This document shows positions 23,628 through 34,067 of a stretch of DNA of 64,000 bases, piece by piece; within the stretch, counting starts at the first letter, position 1; each line of letters opens with the position of its first letter. The translations under genes were made by a program, and so were the position numbers. The stretch lies in NCBI GenBank assembly GCA_004380135.1, contig QXCR01000037.1, positions 62,001-126,000 on the forward strand. The letters run 5' to 3'. The stretch is from Stemphylium vesicarium. Taxonomy: Eukaryota > Ascomycota > Dothideomycetes > Pleosporales > Pleosporaceae. The notes beneath the pieces are model-generated. The model was not told the DNA's origin. It saw nothing but the letters and a program-made list of their open reading frames with translations, and did not search any database.

Positions 23628-24016
23628 TCTTCAATGATTAGACTCGGAACAACAGTCACCAATAGGTTTCGCAAACGCCCTTAGATAAATCAATGACTTG
23701 TTTCTCCCAATCACTTGCAGATGAATTGTGGTGCAGACAATTCGTGTGTCAAAAGCTCATCTAGTCGCGACAGATGAGGAAAACGAGCTTAGAGATCTAT
23801 GGCTCGTGGTGAAGGTGAAAGGGAGGTGCCTATTGTCGAACTTAGGGGCCTTGATCTCACCGCAAATCTTGACAGTAACAAGAAACCTTCCAACTACATC
23901 CTATCAAAAGCCTTTAAGGAACAGCAGAAGCACGCTCTTGCCGGTTTTCAGCAGCTCACAGGTACAAATTCTCCGCTCCAAGACTCCTGAAATGACTAAC
24001 CCTGTGTAGATTGGCC
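23628..24016. other. Spacer between the two paralogues, with a possible exon remnant
   Basis: Contains a 63-residue plus-strand frame (23799-23990; REVPIVELRGLDLTANL ... FKEQQKHALAGFQQL). Inside it is a well-formed donor, followed by GACTAACCCTGTGTAG just before the 24017 start. Joining them does not give a continuous frame, so it may be a remnant exon or leader of the 24017 gene. Confidence 0.35.
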
Positions 24017-24910
24017 ATGGCGCCGCTGAGAACATATGAAGGAACGTTTAGCTTTGTCTCCAGCCGACTGTACGACAACATCAGATACGCCATGCCCGAC
24101 TACGACAAGAACGACCCCAAAACATGGCCTTACGTCACTTTGGCGGCCATCGAGAAGCATCGTCCATACCAGGGCTATCCAGACCTTCCGGCGGGCGTCG
24201 CATACCAGCGATCAATAACGAAGCGATATGAGGACATGTACTCTGCCAAAGAGCGCATACAAAGCGCTTCGATGAACGGATCCTTCTACAAGAGATATCC
24301 CTTCAACTACGACGAACACGATGAGCCGAAGGAAAAGGTTGGCATGTCCATGGCTGAGTACTGAAGATACATGGGAAATGAGCATGATTTACCTCTTCCT
24401 CAGCCACGCGGCGGCAAGTCTTCTACGGCAGAAAACCAGGTCTGGGATCGTGAGCATTGCGCAAACAGGACATGCATACAAATCAAGCGCGAAGCCGCCA
24501 GACTGCGAGGAAACCTGTTCGACAAGGAAAGCCAACTCATGAGCTCGCAGCACGACCTGAAAGAGTACGAAGCGACCGAAGTCTTGAGGCGCAACGCGAT
24601 AAACGATGCAGAGTATGAGCAGGGAAGGGAGAAGCAGCGCGCAGACGCAGCGGAGAAAGAGTGCATGCTTCGCATGGAGAGCAACATCAAGTTGATGTCA
24701 CGGATAAGAGATTTAGAGATGAAGGCTAGTCAGTTTGATGACTTGGAAGCGTATTGCACACTTCTCGAGGCGGAGCTTGCCGCGCTGAAGAACAAGGGCA
24801 CGGCAAAGAAACGCGGTCGAGATGAGGTTGAGTCAGATCCTGATGAGGACTTGATGGAAGGGTACAAGAACAGCAAGAGGATCAGGTCGTCCAGCATCGA
24901 TTGGCAGTGA
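24017..24910 (+). pseudogene. Coiled-coil gene, copy 2 of the tandem pair, broken by one in-frame TGA
   Basis: A 298-codon frame from ATG 24017 to TGA 24908, interrupted once by TGA at 24362 (codon 116). The N-terminal part carries the family block DYDKNDPKTWPYVTLAAIEK shared with copy 1. After the stop the frame continues for 182 codons with a helical region (IQIKREAARLRGNLFDKESQ, QRADAAEKECMLRMESN, AYCTLLEAELAALKNKG) and a nuclear-localisation-like TAKKRGRDEVES, then an acidic stretch. I found no intron that removes the TGA and keeps the long second half in frame. It could be a young pseudogene, two separate short genes (second ATG at 24371), or a read-through product. Function unknown. Confidence 0.6.
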
Positions 24911-25347
24911 GACAAGGCATTGAAGACATCCGACTTCGATAGACGCGAGGTTGTAGCGCACTCAGAAGGATGTCGCCGCAGAGTTGCCGCAAAATAAGGT
25001 TCGGCAGCGCTAGGCCTTTTACATAACGTTTACCTTTCCCCCGCTCCTTGCGTCATCCTCGCGTACCATTATTTGTAGTTATATATTCCGACGTGCGCGA
25101 AACCAAATAGGGAAGAATTTCGGTCGTCGTACATGACTTTGGCATTTGTACATTGCGCGATCGGAGACTTGTCAAACCACGCCCTACGCCTGCATTTGGT
25201 CTAATTCTGCTGCTACTATTGAGAAGAGGTATCGTCGTTTTGGGATTGTGAGCTCACCTTAAAGTGGTTATTGAAGAGTAGCCGTCACGCATTCTGCCTG
25301 TCAGCTAAGGACCCTGGTGGTTCTGAATCTCAATCGACGTTACCAAG
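24911..25347. other. Intergenic upstream of MOSC gene
   Basis: A 437-base spacer, presumed promoter of the MOSC gene; no gene or RNA recognised. Confidence 0.45.
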
Positions 25348-26468
25348 ATGGCGCTTTCCGCCCCCACGCAAGCAGCGGTTATGCTGTCCATCTTCATCCT
25401 ACCGATCCTTACATACCTGTATCTTGCGAAGAACCAGCAAGTGAAGAGTACAGCTGGGCCTCTACCAGTGCCGACAGAAATCACAGCGCTGTTCATACAT
25501 CCAATCAAGTCATGTCACGGCATCTCAGTGCAATCGGCAAAACTTCTGCCCACAGGCCTTGATCTCGGTATGTTACTCATTTGAGTATGTTAACATACTG
25601 TATGCAACAAATTAACTCATCAGATCGTCAATGGATGTGGGTGAGCTATCCGAACTACGAGTTCCTCACCATCCGTCAAAACTCCAAGATGACCCTCATC
25701 CGACCTACCTACGATGAGAATACCGATACCCTTACCGTCACCGCGCCAATACCAAACTCCATCGACGAGAAGCTCGAGTTTTCCATCCCGGCTCATCCAT
25801 CAAAGGAGTGGCTGGATGAGAATACCGAAGATCATTCGGCCAAGATCTGGAGCACCACCACGGGGACCCGCGTCTACTCCACCGAAATAACCGCTCCCTT
25901 TAATGCTTTTTTCGGCAAGGAAGTAAGGCTCGTATATAAACCACCCGTCTCTGACGACCCACGGCCACTTGTCTCCAACGGCGCGCCAGACGTTCTGGGC
26001 AGAGATGCATCGACGTGTTTCCCTGATCTAATGCCCATTCTTGTCGGCAACAAGAGCAGCATCGACGAGCTGAACACGCGTATCAAAGCAGCAGAAGACT
26101 TTACCATCGACGTCCGTCGCTTCCGGCCTAATATCCTGGTAAAAGGCGACGCCAACGCACCCTGGGACGAGGACCGTTGGAAGACTGTCAAAATCACGCC
26201 GAAGCCCGGCGACAAGCCCATCGTCCTAGATATCACTCAACGATGCGCACGCTGCCAGGTCCCCAACGTAAATCCCGATTCGGCTGAGAAACACAAGACG
26301 CAGCCTTGGGATGCGTTGATGAAGTATAGAAGGATCGACGAGGGTATCACGTACAAGCCTTGCTATGGCATGTTGGCCGTGCCGAAGACTGTTGGGGATG
26401 TGAGGGTGGGAATGAAGTTTGAGGTGACGGAGGTGACTGATAAGCACCGCTACATTGCTGGATTCTAA
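25348..26468 (+). CDS. MOSC-domain, membrane-anchored molybdenum-cofactor protein (mARC-like)
   Basis: Predicted 361-residue protein in two exons (25348-25567, 25624-26468; 56-base intron). An N-terminal hydrophobic helix (AAVMLSIFILPILTYLYLA, about 9-27) suggests an anchor in the outer mitochondrial or ER membrane. The MOSC N-terminal beta-barrel follows (ALFIHPIKSCHGISV, DRQWMWVSY). The MOSC domain has FRPNILVKG and DITQRCARCQVPNVNPD, whose Cys residues are candidate Moco ligands, and ends with KFEVTEVTDKHRYIAGF. By family, such proteins bind the molybdenum cofactor and reduce N-hydroxylated compounds with cytochrome b5 and its reductase. Activity here is inference. The alternative is a catalytically different MOSC protein. 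Confidence 0.88.
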
Positions 26469-27068
26469 ATTGTGTTGAAGATACTATGTACTACATGAGT
26501 GGGCTGGCTGGGATGTAAATGAAGTCCAAGGACGTGCCGTTTCTACCAAGAGATTTGCGTAACTTGACCCTCAGCCCGCCCTGCAAACACTGTATATGAA
26601 TGCATCTCTCACATCTTGACACGACTACGTCTCTGCGCGGGTGCAGCGCATGACGTCCGCCGACCCGAGGCAAATCAGCGCCGAACCGCCGCAAGAAGGC
26701 GCTTGCGTGGGGCGGAAGAATACCCGGCTAAACAGACAGCGCCCAACGTCTACGATAGTCTTTACACTCCAGCGGGACAACGATTGTACCGCCATTAAGC
26801 AGCGGCAGGTGGTATGACTGTCTTGAATGCAACAGAGGAGCGCTTGGCCCCAGGATAGCCGTGCCGGCGGGTAAATAGAGCAGCTCGTCCGGGTGGAGTT
26901 GTGTGGTCGCGGGGCGGGAAATACCCCTCCATCTAATCCATAAGAAGAACGGGAAGGCCTACATATAACATACATATAAACAGAAAATCTCGAGCTGCTT
27001 CATCTTATTAAAACTCCAAGTGAGAAACACAGAAAAAAAGTCACTGAGAAACATCCCCACCATCCACC
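26469..27068. promoter_or_regulatory. Upstream region of the GH43 gene with XlnR-type, CreA-type and TATA motifs
   Basis: GGCTAAA at 26726-26732 matches the xylanolytic activator (XlnR/Xyr1) site. Three CreA-core (SYGGRG) matches occur: GTGGGG 26707-26712, CCCCAG (CTGGGG on the other strand) 26848-26853, and GCGGGG 26909-26914. TATAAA lies at 26975-26980, 89 bases before the ATG. Motif matches are direct; control by xylan induction and carbon repression is inference. Such short motifs also occur by chance, but this combination is the one expected before a hemicellulase gene. Confidence 0.55.
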
Positions 27069-28052
27069 ATGGCAGACAAAGACCCAATTGTAACCCACAT
27101 CTTCACCGCGGACCCCTCTGCTCACGTCTTCAACAACAAACTCTACATCTACCCATCGCACGACCGCGAAACCGACATCGCCGACAACGACAATGGCGAC
27201 CAATACGATATGAACGACTACCACGTCTTCAGCATGGACACCGTCGGCGGCCCCGTAACCGACCATGGCGTGGCGCTGAAGCAAGACGCCATTCCCTGGG
27301 TAAGCAAGCAACTCTGGGCACCCGACGCAGCGTGCAAAAACGGAACCTATTACCTGTTCTTCCCCGCGCGCGACAAGGACGGCATATTCAGGATCGGAGT
27401 CGCGAGCAGCAGCACGCCTGAAGGCCCCTTTGCCCCGCAACCTGAACCCATCAAGGACAGTTTCAGCATCGACCCCGCGTCCTTTGTCGACGAAGACGGC
27501 GCTGCGTATTTGTACTTTGGCGGGATATGGGGCGGCCAGCTGCAGTGCTGGAAAACAGGGAAATTTGTCCGCGAGGACTACGATACCATGGAAGCGTCGT
27601 CCGGGCCTGCGCTGTGCGCCAAAGTAGCAAAGCTCAGCGAGGATATGACATCCTTCACCACCGATGTGCAGGATGTGGTGATCTTGGATCCGGAAACAAA
27701 AGCCCCGATTCAAGCCGAGGACCATGAGCGCCGCTTCTTCGAGGCTGCGTGGATGCACAAATATAACAGCAAATACTACTTTTCTTACTCGACCGGCGAC
27801 ACGCACTACCTGTGCTATGCGATTGGCGACTCGCCGCTCGGGCCCTTTACATACACAGGGCGTATCCTGGAGCCTGTGGTCGGGTGGACGACGCATCATA
27901 GTATTGCCGAGTTCAAGGGGAAGTGGTATTTGTTCTACCATGATTCGAGTTTGAGCAAGGGCGTGAATCACCTGAGGTGTGTTAAGATTAGGGAGATTGT
28001 GTATGATGACCAGGGGAGGATTGGATTGGCAGAGAAACAGCCCAAGGTTTAG
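27069..28052 (+). CDS. GH43 glycosidase without signal peptide (arabinofuranosidase/xylosidase-like)
   Basis: Predicted 327-residue single-domain five-bladed beta-propeller hydrolase, single exon. Catalytic triad candidates are Asp15 (FTADPSAHVF), Asp135 (FSIDPASFVDEDG) and Glu225 (RRFFEAAWMHK); WAPDA at 83-87 is typical of the family. No signal peptide is present at the only sensible ATG, so the enzyme is predicted intracellular, acting on imported arabinoxylan oligosaccharides, or exported by an unrecognised route. Length fits compact GH43 enzymes (about 310-340). It differs from the secreted GH43 at the left end, which has a C-terminal sandwich domain. Upstream XlnR/CreA-type motifs fit hemicellulose regulation. 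Confidence 0.92.
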   Translation: MADKDPIVTHIFTADPSAHVFNNKLYIYPSHDRETDIADNDNGDQYDMNDYHVFSMDTVGGPVTDHGVALKQDAIPWVSKQLWAPDAACKNGTYYLFFPARDKDGIFRIGVASSSTPEGPFAPQPEPIKDSFSIDPASFVDEDGAAYLYFGGIWGGQLQCWKTGKFVREDYDTMEASSGPALCAKVAKLSEDMTSFTTDVQDVVILDPETKAPIQAEDHERRFFEAAWMHKYNSKYYFSYSTGDTHYLCYAIGDSPLGPFTYTGRILEPVVGWTTHHSIAEFKGKWYLFYHDSSLSKGVNHLRCVKIREIVYDDQGRIGLAEKQPKV

Positions 28053-28328
28053 GGGGGTGGGATGATTGTAGAAGGGATTCTTTACTTGGGTCATCTATCT
28101 AATTGGGATATTGATGAAAGCGGAAAAGGGGCTGTTGTGTAGTCCCCGGGATATCGAACGAGAATAGAGAGAGAGAAAAGATCAAAGTATACCTCCAGAA
28201 CCGACAAGAAAAGCGCCCTCGAAAATGCCAGCAAGATGCCTGAATAAAGAACTCCAACAGCGAGAAAGTGAAAAAAAGAAAAAGCCCTAGATGTAGGCAT
28301 GGGAGGGCAACAGACAAGAGAACTCGTC

Positions 28329-30520
28329 TTAACAATATCTCACACACTCCAACTCCAAGTCTTTGTCCCATCTCTTCTTCCTCCTACTCTGAACCCTCTG
28401 GCCCTGTTTAGCAGTATCTTTCTGAAGTACAGATACTTGCTTCTCCTCCTCCTCCTCTTCCACCACCTCCTCTTCCCCCTTCCCCATCTTCTTCTTCTGC
28501 TCTTCCTCATCCTCCTCCTTCGCCTTCTGCTGATCAAGCGCCTTCAACGTCTCAAAGTTAATCTTCTTCTGCTTTTCCTCATCTCCCAACCTCTGTATCT
28601 CCAGTCTTTCCAACTCCTTCCTCTCCCTCTCCTTCTCCCTCTGCTCCCTAAGCTTCTTTGCATACTCTTCCTGCGCATCAAGTCGCCCCTGCTCACCATC
28701 CTCCTCCAATTCATGCAACCAGACACCGCGACCGTCCGCAAAAACTTCTTTGAGCTGCGCCAGGCTACCACATACGCCATCGACTTCGCCCCATGGGAAC
28801 CATATTTGCTCGGCTTCGGTCCAAATGCCGCCGCGTCCTCCGCGCGTGTCCCAGTACCGGTCGCCGCCGACGAGCGAGTTATGATAGCCGTCGGGCGATT
28901 GTGGCGTGCGGAAGTAATTTCGTAGGAGCGCGCGCTTGTAATCAGCGTACCAGAGGTCGTCCCAGCTGATTTTCGCACTTGGGGCATTTTGGCCAGTGAA
29001 GTGGCGGGGAGAATTGAGGATGACGGCAGGAATAGCACCCGTGTAGGTGTTCTGAATGAGGGGAATTTGGTCCCAGGGTAGTTTGCGGCTAGGCAGACCG
29101 TCGAGTTCGAGGGTAAGTTCGAGCTTGTCGATGTATGCGGGCTTTTCGTTGGGGGAGGGGTTATGCTTGACAAAGTCGGGACGCCAGAAGGGAGGTTTGG
29201 TTTCGTTGAGGGCGGATGGGAGGGAGAGGTATTGTGTACTTGAGCCGAAGTGGCTGTATTCAGATAGGTCGGTCGAGTTGTCGTGTACAAGAGGAATGAG
29301 CTCGTCTTCGATGCCGTAGATCAGGGGCTGGAAGAGGGTATGTGTATAGTCCAACCCCATCGAGAATTCATGTCTGGTAGTGTTGGACAGCTCGGCATTC
29401 GCGCGTTCTAGTCTCTGCTCAGCAGCTGACTTGCTCGATCTGCCAGTGATGAAGTCTTTGACCTTTGTGCTAGTGTGCTTCCCTTCCACCTCGACAGCGT
29501 CTCTTCTTAGTTGCTGCTCCGCAAACAGAGTAGCGAATACGGATTGAACCGTCTGCGACTGACTCCTGCGTTTTTGGAATTTCAATAGCGCCGCCTGATA
29601 CAGCGTCCTCAAGTCGCTGGCCGGGCCCATGACCATCTTCGAGTTGATGAACTTTGCAGGCATCTCGGATATGCGCCGACCAGTCTCTGCAGCGTACAGG
29701 TTGTCCGAGAACACCGAATGAGGCACGTACTTGCACGCCATATCATCATCCTCGCACATCTTCTCCGCGCCAAACACGATTGTCTGGTTGAACTTCTGGA
29801 AACCATGCTTGTCAGCACCATATTTCTTCAACAGCCGCACGTTGGCATCTTCAAGCAATCTCTTATATTGCGTGACGATAACATCACTCGGCAGCTGGAA
29901 CCACGACTGCTGTCCGTCCACAATAAGCACCAGGTCCTGATCCTTGACCAGCTTCTTATTGTTCAGGTAATGCAGTGTGCTGTTCAAGTTGTCTTTCTGC
30001 CACTGTACGTCCGCTTTGTATGCCGAATGAAATTGTGCCACGGTCGGCGGTGGATAGTTGAGCAACATTGCAGACAGTGTCGTCTTGCAGAAGCCATTCG
30101 TATCGCGCTCGGCAGGCATGATGAGGTGAAAGTTCGGCGTCGTCTTCTTAAGGTTCGAAGGGACATGGTCGATTTCGCCGTTTTCGAGCTGCAGTGTCGT
30201 GTTCGAGGGTGTCTTGAACGGGGTGTGTATAATATCAGGAAAGTTTGTAAAGTATGGTCTCCACGGGTAGTATGACGACATGTTATGGTATCTTGAAGAC
30301 AGAGCCTGTAGTGAAGTCAGTATGCGATTGACTCTCCACTTGGGTAGGCACATACCTCTTGGTTCCTCATGCCCATCAGTCCCAAGAATATCGTGAGCAG
30401 CATGATGGTTAGCACCATCATCCTGCCCCGCCTCGTACAAACCCACTGCACCGCCGCATTGCCAAATTCCTTCGGCGACTGCTTTGGCGACAACGGCTTC
30501 TGCATCAAATCGCCCGTCAT
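28329..30520 (-). CDS. Type II membrane glycosyltransferase-like protein with charged C-terminal tail
   Basis: Predicted 713 residues in two exons (30520-30356, 30305-28329). The 50-base intron must be removed to join the membrane anchor to the body. A short basic N-terminus (QWVCTRRGR) precedes one helix (MMVLTIMLLTIFLGLMGM, 34-51), the type II Golgi/ER layout. The lumenal part has a GT-A-like block: DQDLVLIVDGQQSWFQLPSD, TIVFGAEKMCEDDDMACKYV, and PAKFINSKMVMGPASDL. It resembles the glycosyltransferase domain of lysyl hydroxylase-type enzymes, where such blocks bind UDP-sugar. The exact activity is unknown. The last about 110 residues are a highly charged Glu/Lys/Arg low-complexity helix, odd for a lumenal tail. 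Confidence 0.75.
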
Positions 30521-31947
30521 AGTGGCGCGTAAACAAAGACGCTACAAGGCCGACGAATTCAACGCTGCTTCACGAAAGGAAAAGAAGGTGCAAGGGTCTG
30601 ACAACGCGAAAAGGAAACAGAAAGAGCGTGTATGTTGCGAGTTCCTGCCTCAGCAAGATGGGGACATTAGATGATACGTATAGTCGAAGTGCAAGGTACA
30701 ACGTAACCAGCCAACCCCCCAAAATGGGCTCGTCTTACTGTAACACTCCCGCCGCCGCCGCCGCTTGTCCCTGGGCGGTACGCCAGGGTCTCAACCGTGA
30801 TAGTCGTCGTCGTACGTCACGGACCGATCATGAACGCGCGTAATGCTCCACCACGCGCCTTGAATGCGAAACAGAGCCAGATGGATGAACGAACATATCG
30901 CCATTGCAGCGCCAGGAAGCGGCACCTGTATACTGTGAAATTGTTTTGAATACGGGCTTATTCAAGGCCATGGCGGTTCCTAGAGGAGCGCATTTCGTGC
31001 TGAGTAAAATATAGCGTCGTGAACGAATGAGGAAGCTAAGGCAGAGGTGACAGCCCCTGCCTATCTTTATCGCGTTTTCCCTTAGACCGGATAAGGCAAG
31101 GCGGCCGACCCACTCCCGCCGCGTGTTTGCAGATCGGGTGTCGAAGCGCTGCGACTTTCGTCATCGCCTCAGGCATCTCTGCGTCGACGTGACGTGACAG
31201 CGGTAACTAACATCATCCATCTGACAGTCTGAAATATGATTGTCATCTGTCCGTGGAGTTATTGTGGTGCCAACTTCTATCACAAGCACAACCCCTTTTC
31301 GGCGTATTAGACCCAATGGTGCTTACATCTAAGCCGTACCAAACTCCTTGCGGGTGCTACACGGACCGCCCATTGTCGATTGTGCGGCTTTGAGGCAGGG
31401 TGTAACGATTGTGGCAATGTGTACCACGTCACAATGTTGCACCCGTAGCACATTCGTAGCCCATCTCTCCACACTCAGAGTGCGCTCTCCACATCAACCA
31501 ACATATCGATTGTTAGATTTGCACCGTTAACAATTGGAAAAAAACTGGCAAAATGCAACCGTATTTGTCCAGCGTGTATATCTAGCTCTCTTTATCCCAA
31601 TCGAATAATCCGACTCGGCCATAACTTTGCGCCATCCCACCACACCCGACTCGAGCGGAATTCCAGAAAGACCCGCGCCCTCTGCAAATGACTACGCGTG
31701 GTCAAGAAGGCAATAAGAGAAGGAAGGAAAGATACGGTAGAGCCAAAAATAGGAAACGATATCGATTAAGCGCAGAGAATAGCATCGGGTTTGACCTTGA
31801 TGGGCTCCCTTCCAGCATGTCTTGCAGCCAGGGCAGGTACCAAGCGCGGCCCAAATAATTCTCCAGCGAGGTGGGGCGCCGCACCGTCCACAAACAGCGA
31901 TCAATTATCTTCTCCATCGCTGACATTGTCATCGACCTTGGTATTCG
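30521..31947. other. Intergenic, 1.4 kb, start of a degraded tract
   Basis: No supported gene. It includes a (GCC)n stretch near 30752-30765 and the presumed promoter of the glycosyltransferase-like gene. Frames are short and overlapping. Confidence 0.4.
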
Positions 31948-33174
31948 TCAGGGCCCATCGTCACCATCTGCACCTTGAGTAACCCTACCATCGTACTGAG
32001 CATCGAGCGGCACCTTCATAATCTCCACCTCACCGAACAAGTTCTTGGAAAAACGCGCCGTCTTGTCTAACGATGCGATGGCTGCGAATACCGGTTTTGT
32101 ATCAATCGGAACAACGACGGATGCACGGACAACCGCATTGTCCAAGGTAGCAATGTATGCGGTTTGCAGGAGTGGGGGACACGATATGGCGCCACATTTT
32201 TTCACATACCACCATCATCCTGATGATGATGACGGTCCTGGCGTTGCCTTTCTCAAGGCACGCTCTGTTGACAAGTCAGTTAGCATATCATGGAAAACCT
32301 GCCATACTCCGCGCAGAACAAGGTATCAAAGGACTTCCGCAAAATGGCTGCAAGATTCAAAGGCAGCATGCACTGCGAAAATGCGGCCCTTGTCTTTGAA
32401 GAAGTTCGAGAACCAGGCGCGGCGGTCTTCGGGGTTCTTGGCGGCAATGGGGATAAGCTGGTCTGGGATTTCTCCCTCGTCTGGGAAGCGCGCTCGTAGA
32501 GTTGTGAGATAGCCTGTCTGGTATTTTAGGGCTCATCTCAGCTTGGCCTCTTGGTCTTTGCGGCTTTCGGCCGCCGCACCCGGGTTTTCGTTGATTTGAT
32601 TGAGGACTGTTCGAACACTCTATACTTGCGCCTCGACCCACGCCTCGAGCTCGGCCATGGTTCGCTCTGCCTTCGCTACGTGTGCTCGGGCAGCTGCTGT
32701 CTCACGACCAGCAGGTGGTAGAGCGGGCTCACGACCGCGAGCATAATGGTTATGGGCGAGCACCTTGACGTTGTCCATCATAAGCTCTGCTGCCAAGGTT
32801 TTGGCGAGGAAAGAATTCTTTCCTGCCAGTTTTCCGTTGAGGATCGACACTTCTTGTTTGATCGTGGCCAGTCGGTCCAGCCGCTCTCTTTTGTTAGTGT
32901 TGGGGCCAATGCAGACGGCGAGATCGAGATAGTCGAGGTTGCCGTGCCGGAGATACTCGAGTACAGCGCGACACCGACAGAGCTTGTTCTCCTACATTTC
33001 TACAGGAGGCTCTGTCGGCCATCCGTCCTCTACAGAGAATGGGCCGTAGCCGTCCCCCCTCCAACAGACATCGCTGAGGCGCTTTGTGGGCGCGAGCGGG
33101 AGTGCGTTCGGCATTGGCGCGGAGTGCAGAGTCGACATAACTTCCTCAAGGCGGTCTGTGTCTATGCCAGCCAT
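31948..33174 (-). pseudogene. Degraded gene: one 409-codon frame with five internal stops
   Basis: A single minus-strand frame from ATG 33174 to TGA ending at 31948, with stops at 32994-32992 (TAG), 32622-32620 (TAG), 32535-32533 (TGA), 32328-32326 (TGA) and 32217-32215 (TGA). All are in phase, where about 19 stops would be expected by chance. The translated segments look protein-like: VLEYLRHGNLDYLDLAV, NKRERLDRLATIKQEVSIL, FLAKTLAAELMMDNVKVLAH, DRRAWFSNFFKDKGRIF, TLDNAVVRASVVVPIDTK. A possible old intron (GTATGG to GCTAAC to ACAG, 43 bases, near 32270-32315) also survives. No family is recognised. Long antisense frames here are shadows. Whether the stops are mutations or part of an expressed gene needs transcript data. 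Confidence 0.5.
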
Positions 33175-33386
33175 CTTACGGAAAGGTAAATGGTATAAGG
33201 TTTATGGAAGTATGAATAAGGAAGAATGTGAAGATATGATGAGATATAGAGATGTGAAGGATGGTGGAGGAGTCTCGGTGGTAGCAAGATACTCCAAGTC
33301 TACAGCCTGACCGTAGGTGAAGGAGACATGGTGGTAACAAGCAGCTTGACGCATACAGCCCGATTATAGCCCTACATGGTCCTCTC

Positions 33387-34067
33387 TCACTTCCAATGCT
33401 CGATCTCAAAAGCACTGCCGGGAGCGTCGTTCATGATGACAATAGCTCGATCCAGAATTCCAAATGTCTTGCCAAACTTCCGACCTTCCTTGTAGACCCG
33501 AATCCCTGAATTTTCTTCAATAACATGAGCTATAGCGAAGTCTCGTGCCTTCTCTTTCTCTAGATCAAACTTGTTCGGTGGCTCCTTTCTCACCAGCTTG
33601 TAGACGTCGACGCGTTTCAAGTACGCGTCGACCTTGCTTAGGTCTTCTTGCTTGACTCTAAGTATCCCCACCTCTCTGGCCAATTTGTTCTTTCGGTCGG
33701 GGTATCGTAACTTCAGATGGTTGGCACTGATCTTTCTTTCTGCGACAAGATGCTCGATTTCGAAGGTACTTCCAGGAGATTCGTTCACGAAGTGTCCAAC
33801 GGTCAACACGTACAGTTCGTTGCCTGATTTCATAAATGCGCCTATCGTTCCGTTCGATCCCCAAGTGGAGCTGTGGTCAACGATTCGGTCGCCAGGCCGA
33901 ATTGCCTTATCGGAATCCGCATTTTCTGTAATTTATTCGGAGATGGATGAATCGACGATTTTGATGTACGCGGTTTCGAGCCATGTGGGGAGTTCCGTGG
34001 TCGTATTTGGTGTGTGGGATGAGATGTGGAGTTGCGGGGCGGAGTCTTGGGTGGTGCACATAGACAT
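33387..34067 (-). pseudogene. Trypsin-like His-motif protein, frame broken by one ochre stop and possibly truncated
   Basis: A 227-codon frame from ATG 34067 to TGA 33387, with a single in-frame TAA (33935-33933, codon 45; CAA to TAA). After the stop, GDRIVDHSSTWGSNGTIGAF followed by NELYVLTVGHFVNESPGS resembles the strand-turn and histidine motif (LTxGH) of chymotrypsin-fold peptidases. No GDSGG-like serine motif is visible before the end, so a catalytic triad is not complete. NESPGSTFEIEHLV recurs near the C-terminus as NDAPGSAFEIEHWK, an internal duplication of unknown meaning. A lysine-rich middle region separates them. Peptidase relationship is tentative. Confidence 0.5.

Noticed and set aside
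24357..24402. Possible 46-base intron removing the TGA of copy 2
   Set aside because: Donor and acceptor exist, but splicing shifts to a frame that ends about 45 codons later and loses the long conserved-looking second half.
27000..28094. 364-residue minus-strand open frame
   Set aside because: Antisense to the GH43 gene at 27069-28052, whose catalytic motifs are unambiguous.
28544..29290. 248-residue minus-strand frame
   Set aside because: Frame-shifted shadow of the glycosyltransferase-like exon, dominated by Ser/Thr/Arg.
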